In this document: positions 7,294-12,566 of the stretch, piece after piece
Position numbering within the stretch: the stretch's first letter is position 1
How the letters are laid out: the number at the start of each line of letters is the position of its first letter
From: Methanosarcinales archaeon
Lineage (GTDB): Archaea > Halobacteriota > Syntropharchaeia > Alkanophagales > Methanospirareceae
DNA: 14,006 nt
Direction: 5' to 3'
Assembly: GCA_016649585.1 (NCBI GenBank)
Contig: JAENXH010000019.1
Location: forward strand, 1 to 14,006
The notes under the pieces: generated by a model
What the model was told of the DNA's origin: nothing
The model's input: only the letters and a program-made list of their open reading frames with translations
Database searches by the model: none
Program-made: the position numbers and the translations under genes

Positions 7294-7323
7294 ATGGGAA
7301 AAAATAAAGGAAGAAAGAATTGA
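7294..7323 (+). CDS. Nine-codon upstream mini-ORF with strong Shine-Dalgarno
   Basis: A near-consensus Shine-Dalgarno AGGGGTGAT at 7281-7289 precedes ATG 7294, which opens a nine-residue frame, MGKNKGRKN; an ATG at 7288 would add two residues. Its TGA at 7321-7323 overlaps the TTG start (7320-7322) of the DUF2178-like gene as ATTGA. This geometry suggests translational coupling: ribosomes ending the leader could re-initiate on TTG. It may instead be an evolutionary remnant or a regulatory leader. No function for the peptide is claimed. Confidence 0.4.
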   Translation: MGKNKGRKN

Positions 7324-7697
7324 AAAGATTCAAAGATTATTTCGTTGTAGGTTCGGGGATTATAATCCTTGGCTTAGTTTTACTTGCGGTATTTGATCTG
7401 GCGTTTCTGGGAATGGGCATTATTTTATCGGGCTTGATGTTAATTTTTATTGGCATACATTGGGCAAGGAAACCCAAAACGGAGATTCCAAGTGACGAAA
7501 GATATATGAGAATTAACGAAAAAGCGGGCTTCAATGCATTTTGGACTACCATAGGAATTTTAGCGGTTTTAGTGTACGTAGATGTCTACTTTCCATTAAG
7601 TCTGAACTTCAGAGAGTTTGTTACAATCGTTTGGTTTGTTGGAATGATCTCATTCATTGTATCCCGCTTTTACTACGATAAAAAGGGTTTCAAATGA
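7320..7697 (+). CDS. DUF2178-like small membrane protein
   Basis: The 125-residue protein has four predicted membrane segments (about residues 8-24, 28-47, 70-89 and 100-117). A charged loop between the second and third contains DERYMRINEKAGFNAFW, the signature I associate with archaeal DUF2178 proteins. The function of that family is unknown, but its genes are often followed by a small XRE-family regulator, as here. The only available start is TTG at 7320, because a TAA at 7305-7307 closes the frame upstream; AAGGAAG at 7307-7313 is a suitable Shine-Dalgarno. The gene ends in ATGA, shared with the start of the XRE gene, so the two are almost certainly translated together. The weak start codon suggests that expression is kept low or coupled to the leader ORF. 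Confidence 0.75.
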   Translation: MKRFKDYFVVGSGIIILGLVLLAVFDLAFLGMGIILSGLMLIFIGIHWARKPKTEIPSDERYMRINEKAGFNAFWTTIGILAVLVYVDVYFPLSLNFREFVTIVWFVGMISFIVSRFYYDKKGFK

Positions 7698-7891
7698 AGA
7701 ACAAACTAAAGGTATTCAGAGCGATGCAGGATTTAACGCAGGGGAACTTGGCAGAGAAAGTGGGTGTAACGAGGCAGACCATAAATGCAATAGAGAAGAG
7801 AAAATACAACCCTTCATTAGAGCTGGCATTCAAACTTGCGAGATTATTTGACGTGAAAATCGAGGATATCTTTATCTATGAAGAAAGATGA
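7694..7891 (+). CDS. Small XRE-family transcriptional regulator
   Basis: The 65-residue protein is a single Cro/CI-type helix-turn-helix domain. Residues about 13-34 (LTQGNLAEKVGVTRQTINAI) contain the two DNA-contacting helices, and EKRKYNPSLELAFKLARLFDVKIEDIF completes the five-helix fold typical of the short YgzD-like group. Such proteins bind DNA as dimers and usually repress their own operon; the near-palindrome at 7247-7264 is a candidate site. The start overlaps the stop of the membrane-protein gene as ATGA (7694-7697), and the stop overlaps the GNAT start in the same way (7888-7891). No effector domain is present, so any signal must act on this domain directly or through the co-encoded membrane protein (inference). 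Confidence 0.9.
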   Translation: MKNKLKVFRAMQDLTQGNLAEKVGVTRQTINAIEKRKYNPSLELAFKLARLFDVKIEDIFIYEER

Positions 7892-8343
7892 AAATCCGTA
7901 ATGCGCTCCAGGGAGATTTCGATTTTATATTGAACTTAACTCGCCAGAATATGGAAAGAATCGTTACAGAAGAATGGAATGCTGATTGGGAGAAGGACGT
8001 TGAACCTAATTTCGTAAATTTGTGGAAAACGGAAGGGGAAAAGAAGATTATTGAGGCAGATAATCGTTGTGTCGGTTACTTTTGGTTTGAGCAGCCTCAA
8101 GAGGAGAAGGAGATTTTTATCAACTCGATACAAATAGTTGAGCAATTCCAGAGAAAGGGATCAGGAACCGAAGTCATAAGTTGGCTTCTAAAAGGATATC
8201 ATAACTTGGACTGTGTCAGGGGTATCGTTCAGAGAAATAACGACCATGCGAGTAATTTTTTTAGAAGAAATGGATTTAGATTCATTAAGGAAACAGAAAG
8301 TGGGATCTTAATCGAAAGGGAATTAAAAGAGAACGTCCGATGA
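7888..8343 (+). CDS. GNAT-family N-acetyltransferase
   Basis: The 151-residue protein has the GNAT acetyl-CoA-binding signature. The beta-strand INSIQIVEQFQ (about 78-88) leads into the pyrophosphate-binding loop QRKGSG (88-93) and the following helix TEVISWLL. Further on, VQRNNDHASNFFRRNGF (about 114-130) is the usual motif B region that ends in the conserved GF. Length is normal for a single-domain family member. The acceptor substrate cannot be told from sequence; small metabolites and protein N-termini are both possible. The gene overlaps the XRE gene upstream and cbf5 downstream by ATGA junctions, so it is in one transcript with both. Its A/T-rich composition and position between regulator and cbf5 suggest that the three-gene cassette was inserted ahead of cbf5 (inference). 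Confidence 0.85.
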   Translation: MKIRNALQGDFDFILNLTRQNMERIVTEEWNADWEKDVEPNFVNLWKTEGEKKIIEADNRCVGYFWFEQPQEEKEIFINSIQIVEQFQRKGSGTEVISWLLKGYHNLDCVRGIVQRNNDHASNFFRRNGFRFIKETESGILIERELKENVR

Positions 8344-9347
8344 TTAAACTTAGAATGAATAAACCGTTAGAAAGATGCAAATTGGAAAAAACTCCTGCTG
8401 TTACAGACCCACGATACGGCTGTGCACCAGAATCTCGCACGATAGAAGAGCATATCGCTAAAGGTGTGGTGATTATAGATAAGCCTGCGGGTCCAACCTC
8501 CCATGAGGTTGTTGCGTGGGTGAAAGAGATATTGAAGATAAATAAGGCGGCGCATACAGGAACACTTGACCCGAAGGTCACGGGAGTGCTGCCTGTTCTG
8601 CTCGGAGCGTCAAGGAAGTTAGCCGATACTTTTGTTAGCGATAAGGAATACGTGTGCCTGATGAAGCTGCACAGAGAGGTTAGCGAGGATAAGCTGAGGA
8701 AGGTGAGTGGTGAATTCGTGGGTGAGATATACCAAAAGCCGCCGCTGAAGTCCGCGGTCAAGAGGCAGATAAGGACAAGAACCGTGCATTACATCAAGCT
8801 AAAAGAGATAGAGGGTAAGGAGGTGTTGATGAAAGTGGGTTGCGAGGCAGGGACGTACATAAGAATGCTTTGCCATCACATCGGGCTCGCATTAGGGGTA
8901 GGTGCGCATATGTCGCAGTTGCGAAGGACGAGATCATATCCCTTCGGTGAGGATACTCTTACGAAATTGCAAGACTTGAAAGATGCGTATGTCTTTTTTG
9001 AGGAAGGGGACGAGAGCCTTCTACGGGGTCTCATCATGCCAATGGAATACGCGGTCGGGCATCTTCCGTGTATAATTGTAAAGGATAGCGCGGTTGATGC
9101 GATATGTCATGGTGCGGACCTCGCCGCCCCGGGGATTTCAAGGATAGAAGAAGGAATAAATATAGGAGATTCTGTGGTAACATATACAGTGAAAGGGGAA
9201 GCAGTAAGTCGAGGTGAAGCAACGCTGAACTCGGAAGATATGTACAAAGCGGAAAAAGGTATATGTGTAGAAACAAAGAAAGTACTTATGAAGCCCGGAA
9301 TATATCCGAAGGGATGGAAGCGTAAAGCCGAGGTGGCTGAGCGGTAA
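8340..9347 (+). CDS. cbf5: H/ACA-guided tRNA/rRNA pseudouridine synthase Cbf5
   Basis: Cbf5 is the catalytic subunit of the archaeal H/ACA RNP (with Nop10, Gar1 and L7Ae), converting uridine to pseudouridine in rRNA, and can also act on tRNA U55. The 335-residue protein has the archaeal N-terminal segment DPRYGCAPESRTIEEHIAKG, then DKPAGPTSHEV (about 47-57) and the catalytic aspartate D77 in HTGTLDPKVTGVLP. Next come the substrate-fold motif AGTYIRMLCHHIG (about 170-182) and, from about residue 245, a C-terminal PUA domain. ATG 8340 overlaps the GNAT stop as ATGA and is preferred; ATG 8355 would also keep all motifs. Its stop codon TAA (9345-9347) lies inside the D-loop of the downstream tRNA-Ser gene, and the last six codons are the tRNA's first 18 bases. 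The protein looks intact. Confidence 0.96.
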   Translation: MIKLRMNKPLERCKLEKTPAVTDPRYGCAPESRTIEEHIAKGVVIIDKPAGPTSHEVVAWVKEILKINKAAHTGTLDPKVTGVLPVLLGASRKLADTFVSDKEYVCLMKLHREVSEDKLRKVSGEFVGEIYQKPPLKSAVKRQIRTRTVHYIKLKEIEGKEVLMKVGCEAGTYIRMLCHHIGLALGVGAHMSQLRRTRSYPFGEDTLTKLQDLKDAYVFFEEGDESLLRGLIMPMEYAVGHLPCIIVKDSAVDAICHGADLAAPGISRIEEGINIGDSVVTYTVKGEAVSRGEATLNSEDMYKAEKGICVETKKVLMKPGIYPKGWKRKAEVAER

Positions 9348-9425
9348 GGCGCAGGCCTGGAGCTCGTAAGGCCAGATAGCCTGTGTTTCGAAAGGAACTC
9401 AAGGGTTCAAATCCCTTCCTCGGCG
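9327..9425 (+). tRNA. tRNA-Ser(GGA) with a 15-nt intron
   Basis: The acceptor stem GCCGAGG (9327-9333) pairs fully with CCTCGGC (9418-9424), and the discriminator is G9425, as expected for serine. The T arm is AAGGG-TTCAAAT-CCCTT (9401-9417). The anticodon stem is CAGGC (9352-9356) with GCCTG (9379-9383). The region between has 22 bases, so 15 must be an intron; removing 9363-9377 leaves the seven-base loop CTGGAGA with anticodon GGA (9359-9361), which reads UCC and UCU. The long variable arm (GTTTC-GAAA-GGAAC near 9385-9398) confirms a class II serine tRNA. CCA is not encoded. The 5' 21 bases overlap the end of cbf5 on the same strand, so the tRNA must be cut out of, or transcribed separately from, the cbf5 transcript. 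Confidence 0.95.
9363..9377 (+). other. tRNA intron at canonical position 37/38
   Basis: The intron is CTCGTAAGGCCAGAT. It forms a bulge-helix-bulge: exon CTGG (9357-9360) pairs with intron CCAG (9372-9375), flanked by three-base bulges AGC (9361-9363) and ATA (9376-9378). The archaeal splicing endonuclease would cut after the second base of each bulge. The inner helix is only two pairs (T·G and C-G) closed by a GTAA tetraloop, so the intron is close to the smallest possible for this mechanism. Confidence 0.85.
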
Positions 9426-9480
9426 AAACAACACTTTTTCTTTTCAGAAGAGAAGAAAGAAAACCTGTGCTAAAAGAAAA

Positions 9481-9999
9481 ATGAGTGAAGAAGCGGAGAA
9501 GAGAGAAGAAGAAAAAGAGGAATTCAAGCATATTGTCAGGATCTTGGATGCGGACTTAGATGGTAAAAGGAGCGTAGTGCATTCACTATGCGGGATAAAG
9601 GGAATAGGCTGGAGAGTAGCGAAGGTAATTGTTATTTCCACGGGGATAGACCCTGGCGTTAGGATGGGCGATCTCTCAGACGATGAAATAGAGCAGTTAA
9701 AGGGCGCTATTAACACTGTTGAGAAGCGATTGCCGTGGTGGATGCTGAACAGGAGGAAGGACTTGCGTAGCGGCTCGGACAGGCATCTCATGGGTGCGGA
9801 TCATATGTTGCAGTTACGAGAGGATATAAATTTGCTGCGTAAGATACGATCCTACCGCGGCATACGGCATGAACGAGGACTGAAAGTGCGAGGACAAAGG
9901 ACAAAATCAACCGGACGGAGAGGATTGGTGGTGGGCGTAATAAGAAAGAAGCAATTAGCAGCAGTGGCAAAGGGCGGGGCAAGAGAAAGAGGCAGATAA
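9481..9999 (+). CDS. rps13: Small-subunit ribosomal protein uS13
   Basis: uS13 sits in the head of the 30S subunit and contacts the large subunit and P-site tRNA. The 172-residue archaeal form is recognised by the helix-two-turn-helix region with LCGIKGIGWRVAKVI (about 36-50) and the C-terminal GIRHERGLKVRGQRTKSTGRRG region that binds 16S rRNA. An acidic, lysine-rich N-terminal extension (about residues 1-14) precedes the conserved HIVRILDADLDG. The ATG at 9481 has no strong Shine-Dalgarno, being preceded by AAAAGAAAA. A T-rich stretch (9432-9441) follows the tRNA and may end its transcript, so rps13 may have its own promoter in this short gap or be read from cbf5. The gene begins the usual archaeal rps13-rps4-rps11-rpoD order, separated from rps4 by one base. 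Confidence 0.97.
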   Translation: MSEEAEKREEEKEEFKHIVRILDADLDGKRSVVHSLCGIKGIGWRVAKVIVISTGIDPGVRMGDLSDDEIEQLKGAINTVEKRLPWWMLNRRKDLRSGSDRHLMGADHMLQLREDINLLRKIRSYRGIRHERGLKVRGQRTKSTGRRGLVVGVIRKKQLAAVAKGGARERGR

Positions 10000-10000
10000 A

Positions 10001-10549
10001 ATGGGACATCCTAAGAAGAGCAAGAAGCGATATGAAAGGCCAAGAAGGCCTTGGGAGATGACAAGGATAAAGGCGGAGAAAGAGTTAGTTGAGATGTACG
10101 GATTGAAGAACAAGAGAGAGATATGGAGGGTGGCAAGCGTCACAAAAAGATACCGAAGGGAAATAAGAGCGATTTTAGCGGAGATAGCAGGGATGAAACC
10201 CTCAGAACATACATTACAGAAGAAAGAAGCCATCTTGGCGGCCTTACGAAGGCGGGGTATATTGAAGGCGAGTGAAGGCGCGAGCGCGAGATTAGAGGAT
10301 GTTTTGGCGCTGAACGTAGAGGATATCCTGGAAAGGCGGCTACAGACAAGAGTACATAAAAAGGGGCTGTCTAATTCGTTAAAACACGCCAGACAACTTA
10401 TCGTTCACGGTCATATTGCGGTTAATGGTAGACGGGTTACCATTCCTTCTTATGTGGTGGACCTGGAGGAGGAAAGGCAAATCAGCTATTATGGGGAAGC
10501 GCCTATCATTGCAGAGGCGAAAGGGAAAGTAGAGGAGGCAACCGAATAA
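10001..10549 (+). CDS. rps4: Small-subunit ribosomal protein uS4
   Basis: uS4 is a primary 16S rRNA-binding protein that starts assembly of the 30S body. The 182-residue archaeal form begins MGHPKKSKKRYERPRRPWE, followed by the helical region up to about 100. The S4 RNA-binding domain (about 103-165) contains RRLQTRVHKKGLSNSLKHAR and LIVHGHIAVNGRRVTIPSYVV. The tail is acidic and variable. The start is one base after the rps13 stop (TAA A ATG) with only a weak upstream purine run, so translation is probably coupled. Length and motif content are normal. Confidence 0.97.
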   Translation: MGHPKKSKKRYERPRRPWEMTRIKAEKELVEMYGLKNKREIWRVASVTKRYRREIRAILAEIAGMKPSEHTLQKKEAILAALRRRGILKASEGASARLEDVLALNVEDILERRLQTRVHKKGLSNSLKHARQLIVHGHIAVNGRRVTIPSYVVDLEEERQISYYGEAPIIAEAKGKVEEATE

Positions 10550-10551
10550 AA

Positions 10552-10941
10552 ATGTTCGAGGAGCGATGGGCAATAGCGCATATATTTTCTTCGTTTAATA
10601 ACACCATTATCACGATCACCGATATTACGGGTGCGGAAACGATTGCACAATCTTCTGGAGGGATGGTGGCAAAAGCGGACCGTGATGAGAGTTCTCCTTA
10701 TACCGCGATGCAGATGGCAGTGCAACTTGCGGAGAAACTTAAAGAGCGGGAAATAACAGGGATACGAGTGAAAGTAAAAGCGGCGGCAGGGCGTAAATCA
10801 CGATCGACCGCTCCGGGTGCGCAGGCAGCGATAAGGGCTTTTGCTCGTGCTGGGCTGCGAATAGGCAGAATAGAGGATGTGACGCCGATACCACACGACG
10901 GCACAAAGCGTCCCGGTGGCAAGCGAGGAAGAAGAGTTTAG
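10552..10941 (+). CDS. rps11: Small-subunit ribosomal protein uS11
   Basis: uS11 lies on the platform of the 30S subunit near the mRNA exit and E site. The 129-residue protein has the archaeal N-terminus WAIAHIFSSFNNTIITITD, the central GGMVAKADRDESSPYTAMQMA and the rRNA-binding C-terminus DVTPIPHDGTKRPGGKRGRR. It starts two bases after the rps4 stop (TAA AA ATG), again without a convincing Shine-Dalgarno. A hairpin and T-run at 10974-11000 follow it, so it may be the last gene of some transcripts, with read-through into rpoD on others. Confidence 0.97.
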   Translation: MFEERWAIAHIFSSFNNTIITITDITGAETIAQSSGGMVAKADRDESSPYTAMQMAVQLAEKLKEREITGIRVKVKAAAGRKSRSTAPGAQAAIRAFARAGLRIGRIEDVTPIPHDGTKRPGGKRGRRV

Positions 10942-10973
10942 TATTATTTATATTATTTTTAGCAAATGTTGTT

Positions 10974-11000
10974 GCTTGCAAAAATGGCGCAAGCGTTTTT
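10974..11000 (+). terminator. Hairpin plus T-run after rps11
   Basis: GCTTGC (10974-10979) pairs with GCAAGC (10989-10994) across a nine-base loop and is followed by five T residues (10996-11000). This resembles an intrinsic terminator. The T-run continues as TTTTTAATAAAG and could instead serve as a TATA element for rpoD with a start near 11025. Confidence 0.45.
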
Positions 11001-11008
11001 AATAAAGT

Positions 11009-11048
11009 AAGCCCTTTCAGGGCTTGCGAGGATGCGGGCGGAGCCCGC
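11009..11048 (+). promoter_or_regulatory. Tandem hairpins in the rpoD leader
   Basis: Two perfect hairpins lie just before rpoD: AAGCCCT-TTC-AGGGCTT (11009-11025) and GCGGGC-GGA-GCCCGC (11034-11048). The GC-rich character stands out from the A/T-rich spacer on both sides. GCTTGCG at 11022-11028 can alternatively pair with CGCAAGC at 10988-10994, which would disrupt both the terminator-like hairpin and the first leader hairpin. No standard Shine-Dalgarno precedes ATG 11072. Confidence 0.45.
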
Positions 11049-11071
11049 GATTGCGGAGCAAAAAGTTTGAA

Positions 11072-11725
11072 ATGGACGTAAAAATATTGGACCGCGGGGA
11101 AAATGAAGTAAAATTCATGCTTTCTGGTGTGAATCTGCGTTTTGCAAATGCACTGAGGAGAGCAATGATTGCAGAAGTGCCGAAGCTGGCAATTGATGAA
11201 GTGAACATCCATGAGAACACCTCTTTATTATACGATGAGCAATTAGCGCTGCGGTTAGCTCTTATACCCTTGAAGACGGACCTTAGTGATTATGGTGCTG
11301 ATGACCGGGTTTCGCTGACGTTAAAGGCGATAAGCCCTGCAAGAGAGGGGTACACGATGGTTTATTCTAAGGAGCTCATCTCGTCTGAGCCCAACGTGGA
11401 GGCTGCGTTTGGAAATATACCGATTGTGAAGCTGAATTCATCGGAGAGAGAAGTTGGCAGTATGAAATCTGTTGCACGGCAAAAGATAGCGCTCGAAGCG
11501 ATAGCAAAACTGGGCAGAGGGAAAGAGCATGCGAAATGGCAGCCTGTTACTGCCTGTAGCTACAAAGATATGCCAGACGAAGAGCATAAGAACTCTTTAC
11601 TTTTTACTGTTGAGAGTGATGGCGCTTTGCCAGTGGATACGATAATAGGAGAAGCGGCGAGGATAATGCGCAAAAAGTGCGAGAGTGTGCTTGATGGACT
11701 GAACGAGCAGTCCACCGAATCCTAA
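11072..11725 (+). CDS. rpoD: RNA polymerase subunit D (Rpo3)
   Basis: Subunit D is the archaeal counterpart of eukaryotic Rpb3 and one half of bacterial alpha; with subunit L it forms the platform on which RNA polymerase assembles. The 217-residue protein begins MDVKILDRGENEVKFMLSGV and contains the conserved dimerisation helix region NLRFANALRRAMIAEVP (about 20-36), AIDEVNIHENTS and TVESDGALPVDTI near the C-terminus. The frame is open upstream to a TTG at 11024, but ATG 11072 is chosen because conserved sequence starts there and the earlier region forms strong hairpins. Many archaeal D subunits carry an extra ferredoxin-like domain with cysteine clusters between TACSYK and the final ESDG segment; here only about a dozen residues separate them and no cysteine cluster exists, so that domain seems to be missing. 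Confidence 0.95.
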   Translation: MDVKILDRGENEVKFMLSGVNLRFANALRRAMIAEVPKLAIDEVNIHENTSLLYDEQLALRLALIPLKTDLSDYGADDRVSLTLKAISPAREGYTMVYSKELISSEPNVEAAFGNIPIVKLNSSEREVGSMKSVARQKIALEAIAKLGRGKEHAKWQPVTACSYKDMPDEEHKNSLLFTVESDGALPVDTIIGEAARIMRKKCESVLDGLNEQSTES

Positions 11726-11761
11726 TTACCACATCAAAACCTAAAGTAACGTAAAAGGACC

Positions 11762-11768
11762 TTTTTTT
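11762..11768 (+). terminator. T-run terminator after rpoD
   Basis: Seven T residues follow AAAAGGACC about 36 bases after the rpoD stop. The run is a plausible archaeal termination site. The remaining spacer up to cofC contains a possible TATA element, AATTATAG at 11788-11795, which would place a start near 11815-11820. Confidence 0.45.
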
Positions 11769-11823
11769 AGTTTCCGACGTAGTAGCCAATTATAGGAATA
11801 TTTTTTTAAAAAATGTGGACGTT

Positions 11824-12507
11824 ATGGGCGTGAAGGCAATTATACCATTTAAGAAGGAAGGCGCAAAATTGAGATTGGGCGATTTTTTAACCGAGAACGA
11901 AAGAGAAGAACTTGCCATAAGCATGCTGAAAGATGTTTTAGTTGCGTTGTCAGAGTCGAAAATAGACGAGGTGGAGATAATTACAACCGGCTCACGGGAT
12001 GAAATAGAAAAAGAAGCGCAGTTGAATGGTGCGTTGGACTTAACCTCAACATTAAAGGTGAGTGTTAGAGAGGACGAAAGGGGGCTAAACGAAGTGCTAA
12101 ACGAGGCGATAACAGAGGAAAAAGAGCCTACGCTGATATTAATGGCTGATGTCCCGCTGACTACGCCTGAAAGCATAAATGAAATTATCAAGCATGAGGA
12201 GGTGGTGGTGATCGTACCAGGGCGAAAAGGAGGCACAAACGCTTTATTCTTGCGAAGACCGTACGCTTTCTCTGTCGCTTATTATGGCCTGAGCTTTTCC
12301 AAGCATATAGAAACAGCGAAGAGGAGGAATTTGAGCCATGCTGTTTACGATTCATTCTTTATCAGCGCGGATATAGACGAGGTAGAAGACTTGATAGAAT
12401 TACTGATTCATGGTCGGGGTTTCTCGGCGGACTATCTACGTCGTATCGGCGTTTTTCTTAATGTGGATAAAAATTCAAAGAGCCGAGCGGTGGTAGATAG
12501 AAAATAG
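11824..12507 (+). CDS. cofC: 2-phospho-L-lactate guanylyltransferase CofC
   Basis: CofC activates 2-phospholactate (or a related phospho-acid) with GTP, giving the pyrophosphate-linked donor that CofD transfers to FO in coenzyme F420 synthesis. The protein has a nucleotidyltransferase fold with an N-terminal KAIIPFKKEGAKLRL, matching the family's opening strand plus K-x-RL loop. A metal-binding LMADVPLTTP lies near residue 115, and VPGRKGGTNALFLRRP near 138-153 is characteristic of CofC. With ATG 11824 it has 227 residues; GTG 11815 would add three. ATG 11824 is preferred because homologues start right before the KA-IP strand, but neither start has a Shine-Dalgarno. Its position right after rpoD, where rpl18e is usual, marks a rearrangement. 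It runs co-directionally into ftr with a 59-base gap. Confidence 0.92.
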   Translation: MGVKAIIPFKKEGAKLRLGDFLTENEREELAISMLKDVLVALSESKIDEVEIITTGSRDEIEKEAQLNGALDLTSTLKVSVREDERGLNEVLNEAITEEKEPTLILMADVPLTTPESINEIIKHEEVVVIVPGRKGGTNALFLRRPYAFSVAYYGLSFSKHIETAKRRNLSHAVYDSFFISADIDEVEDLIELLIHGRGFSADYLRRIGVFLNVDKNSKSRAVVDRK

Positions 12508-12520
12508 ATAAAAATAGAAA

Positions 12521-12530
12521 GCTTTTAGTA
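12521..12530 (+). promoter_or_regulatory. Possible TATA box of ftr
   Basis: GCTTTTAGTA after a purine-rich AGAAA would start transcription near 12550 and leave a short leader containing AAGGTGG at 12554-12560, six bases before the ftr ATG. A dedicated promoter would make sense for a highly expressed catabolic enzyme, but read-through from cofC is also possible. Confidence 0.35.
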
Positions 12531-12566
12531 CTTCGCTACCCTCTTCCTTCATCAAGGTGGAAAAAG

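Noticed and set aside
9352..9374. tRNA with an intronless anticodon arm (GGCCT/AGGCC, nine-base loop)
   Set aside because: A nine-base loop is not normal and leaves CAGGC/GCCTG unexplained; the 15-nt intron gives a canonical loop, correct stem and a proper bulge-helix-bulge.
11024..11071. Sixteen-residue N-terminal extension of RpoD from a TTG start
   Set aside because: The stretch is made of strong hairpins, its translation is unlike RpoD, and the family begins at the ATG at 11072.
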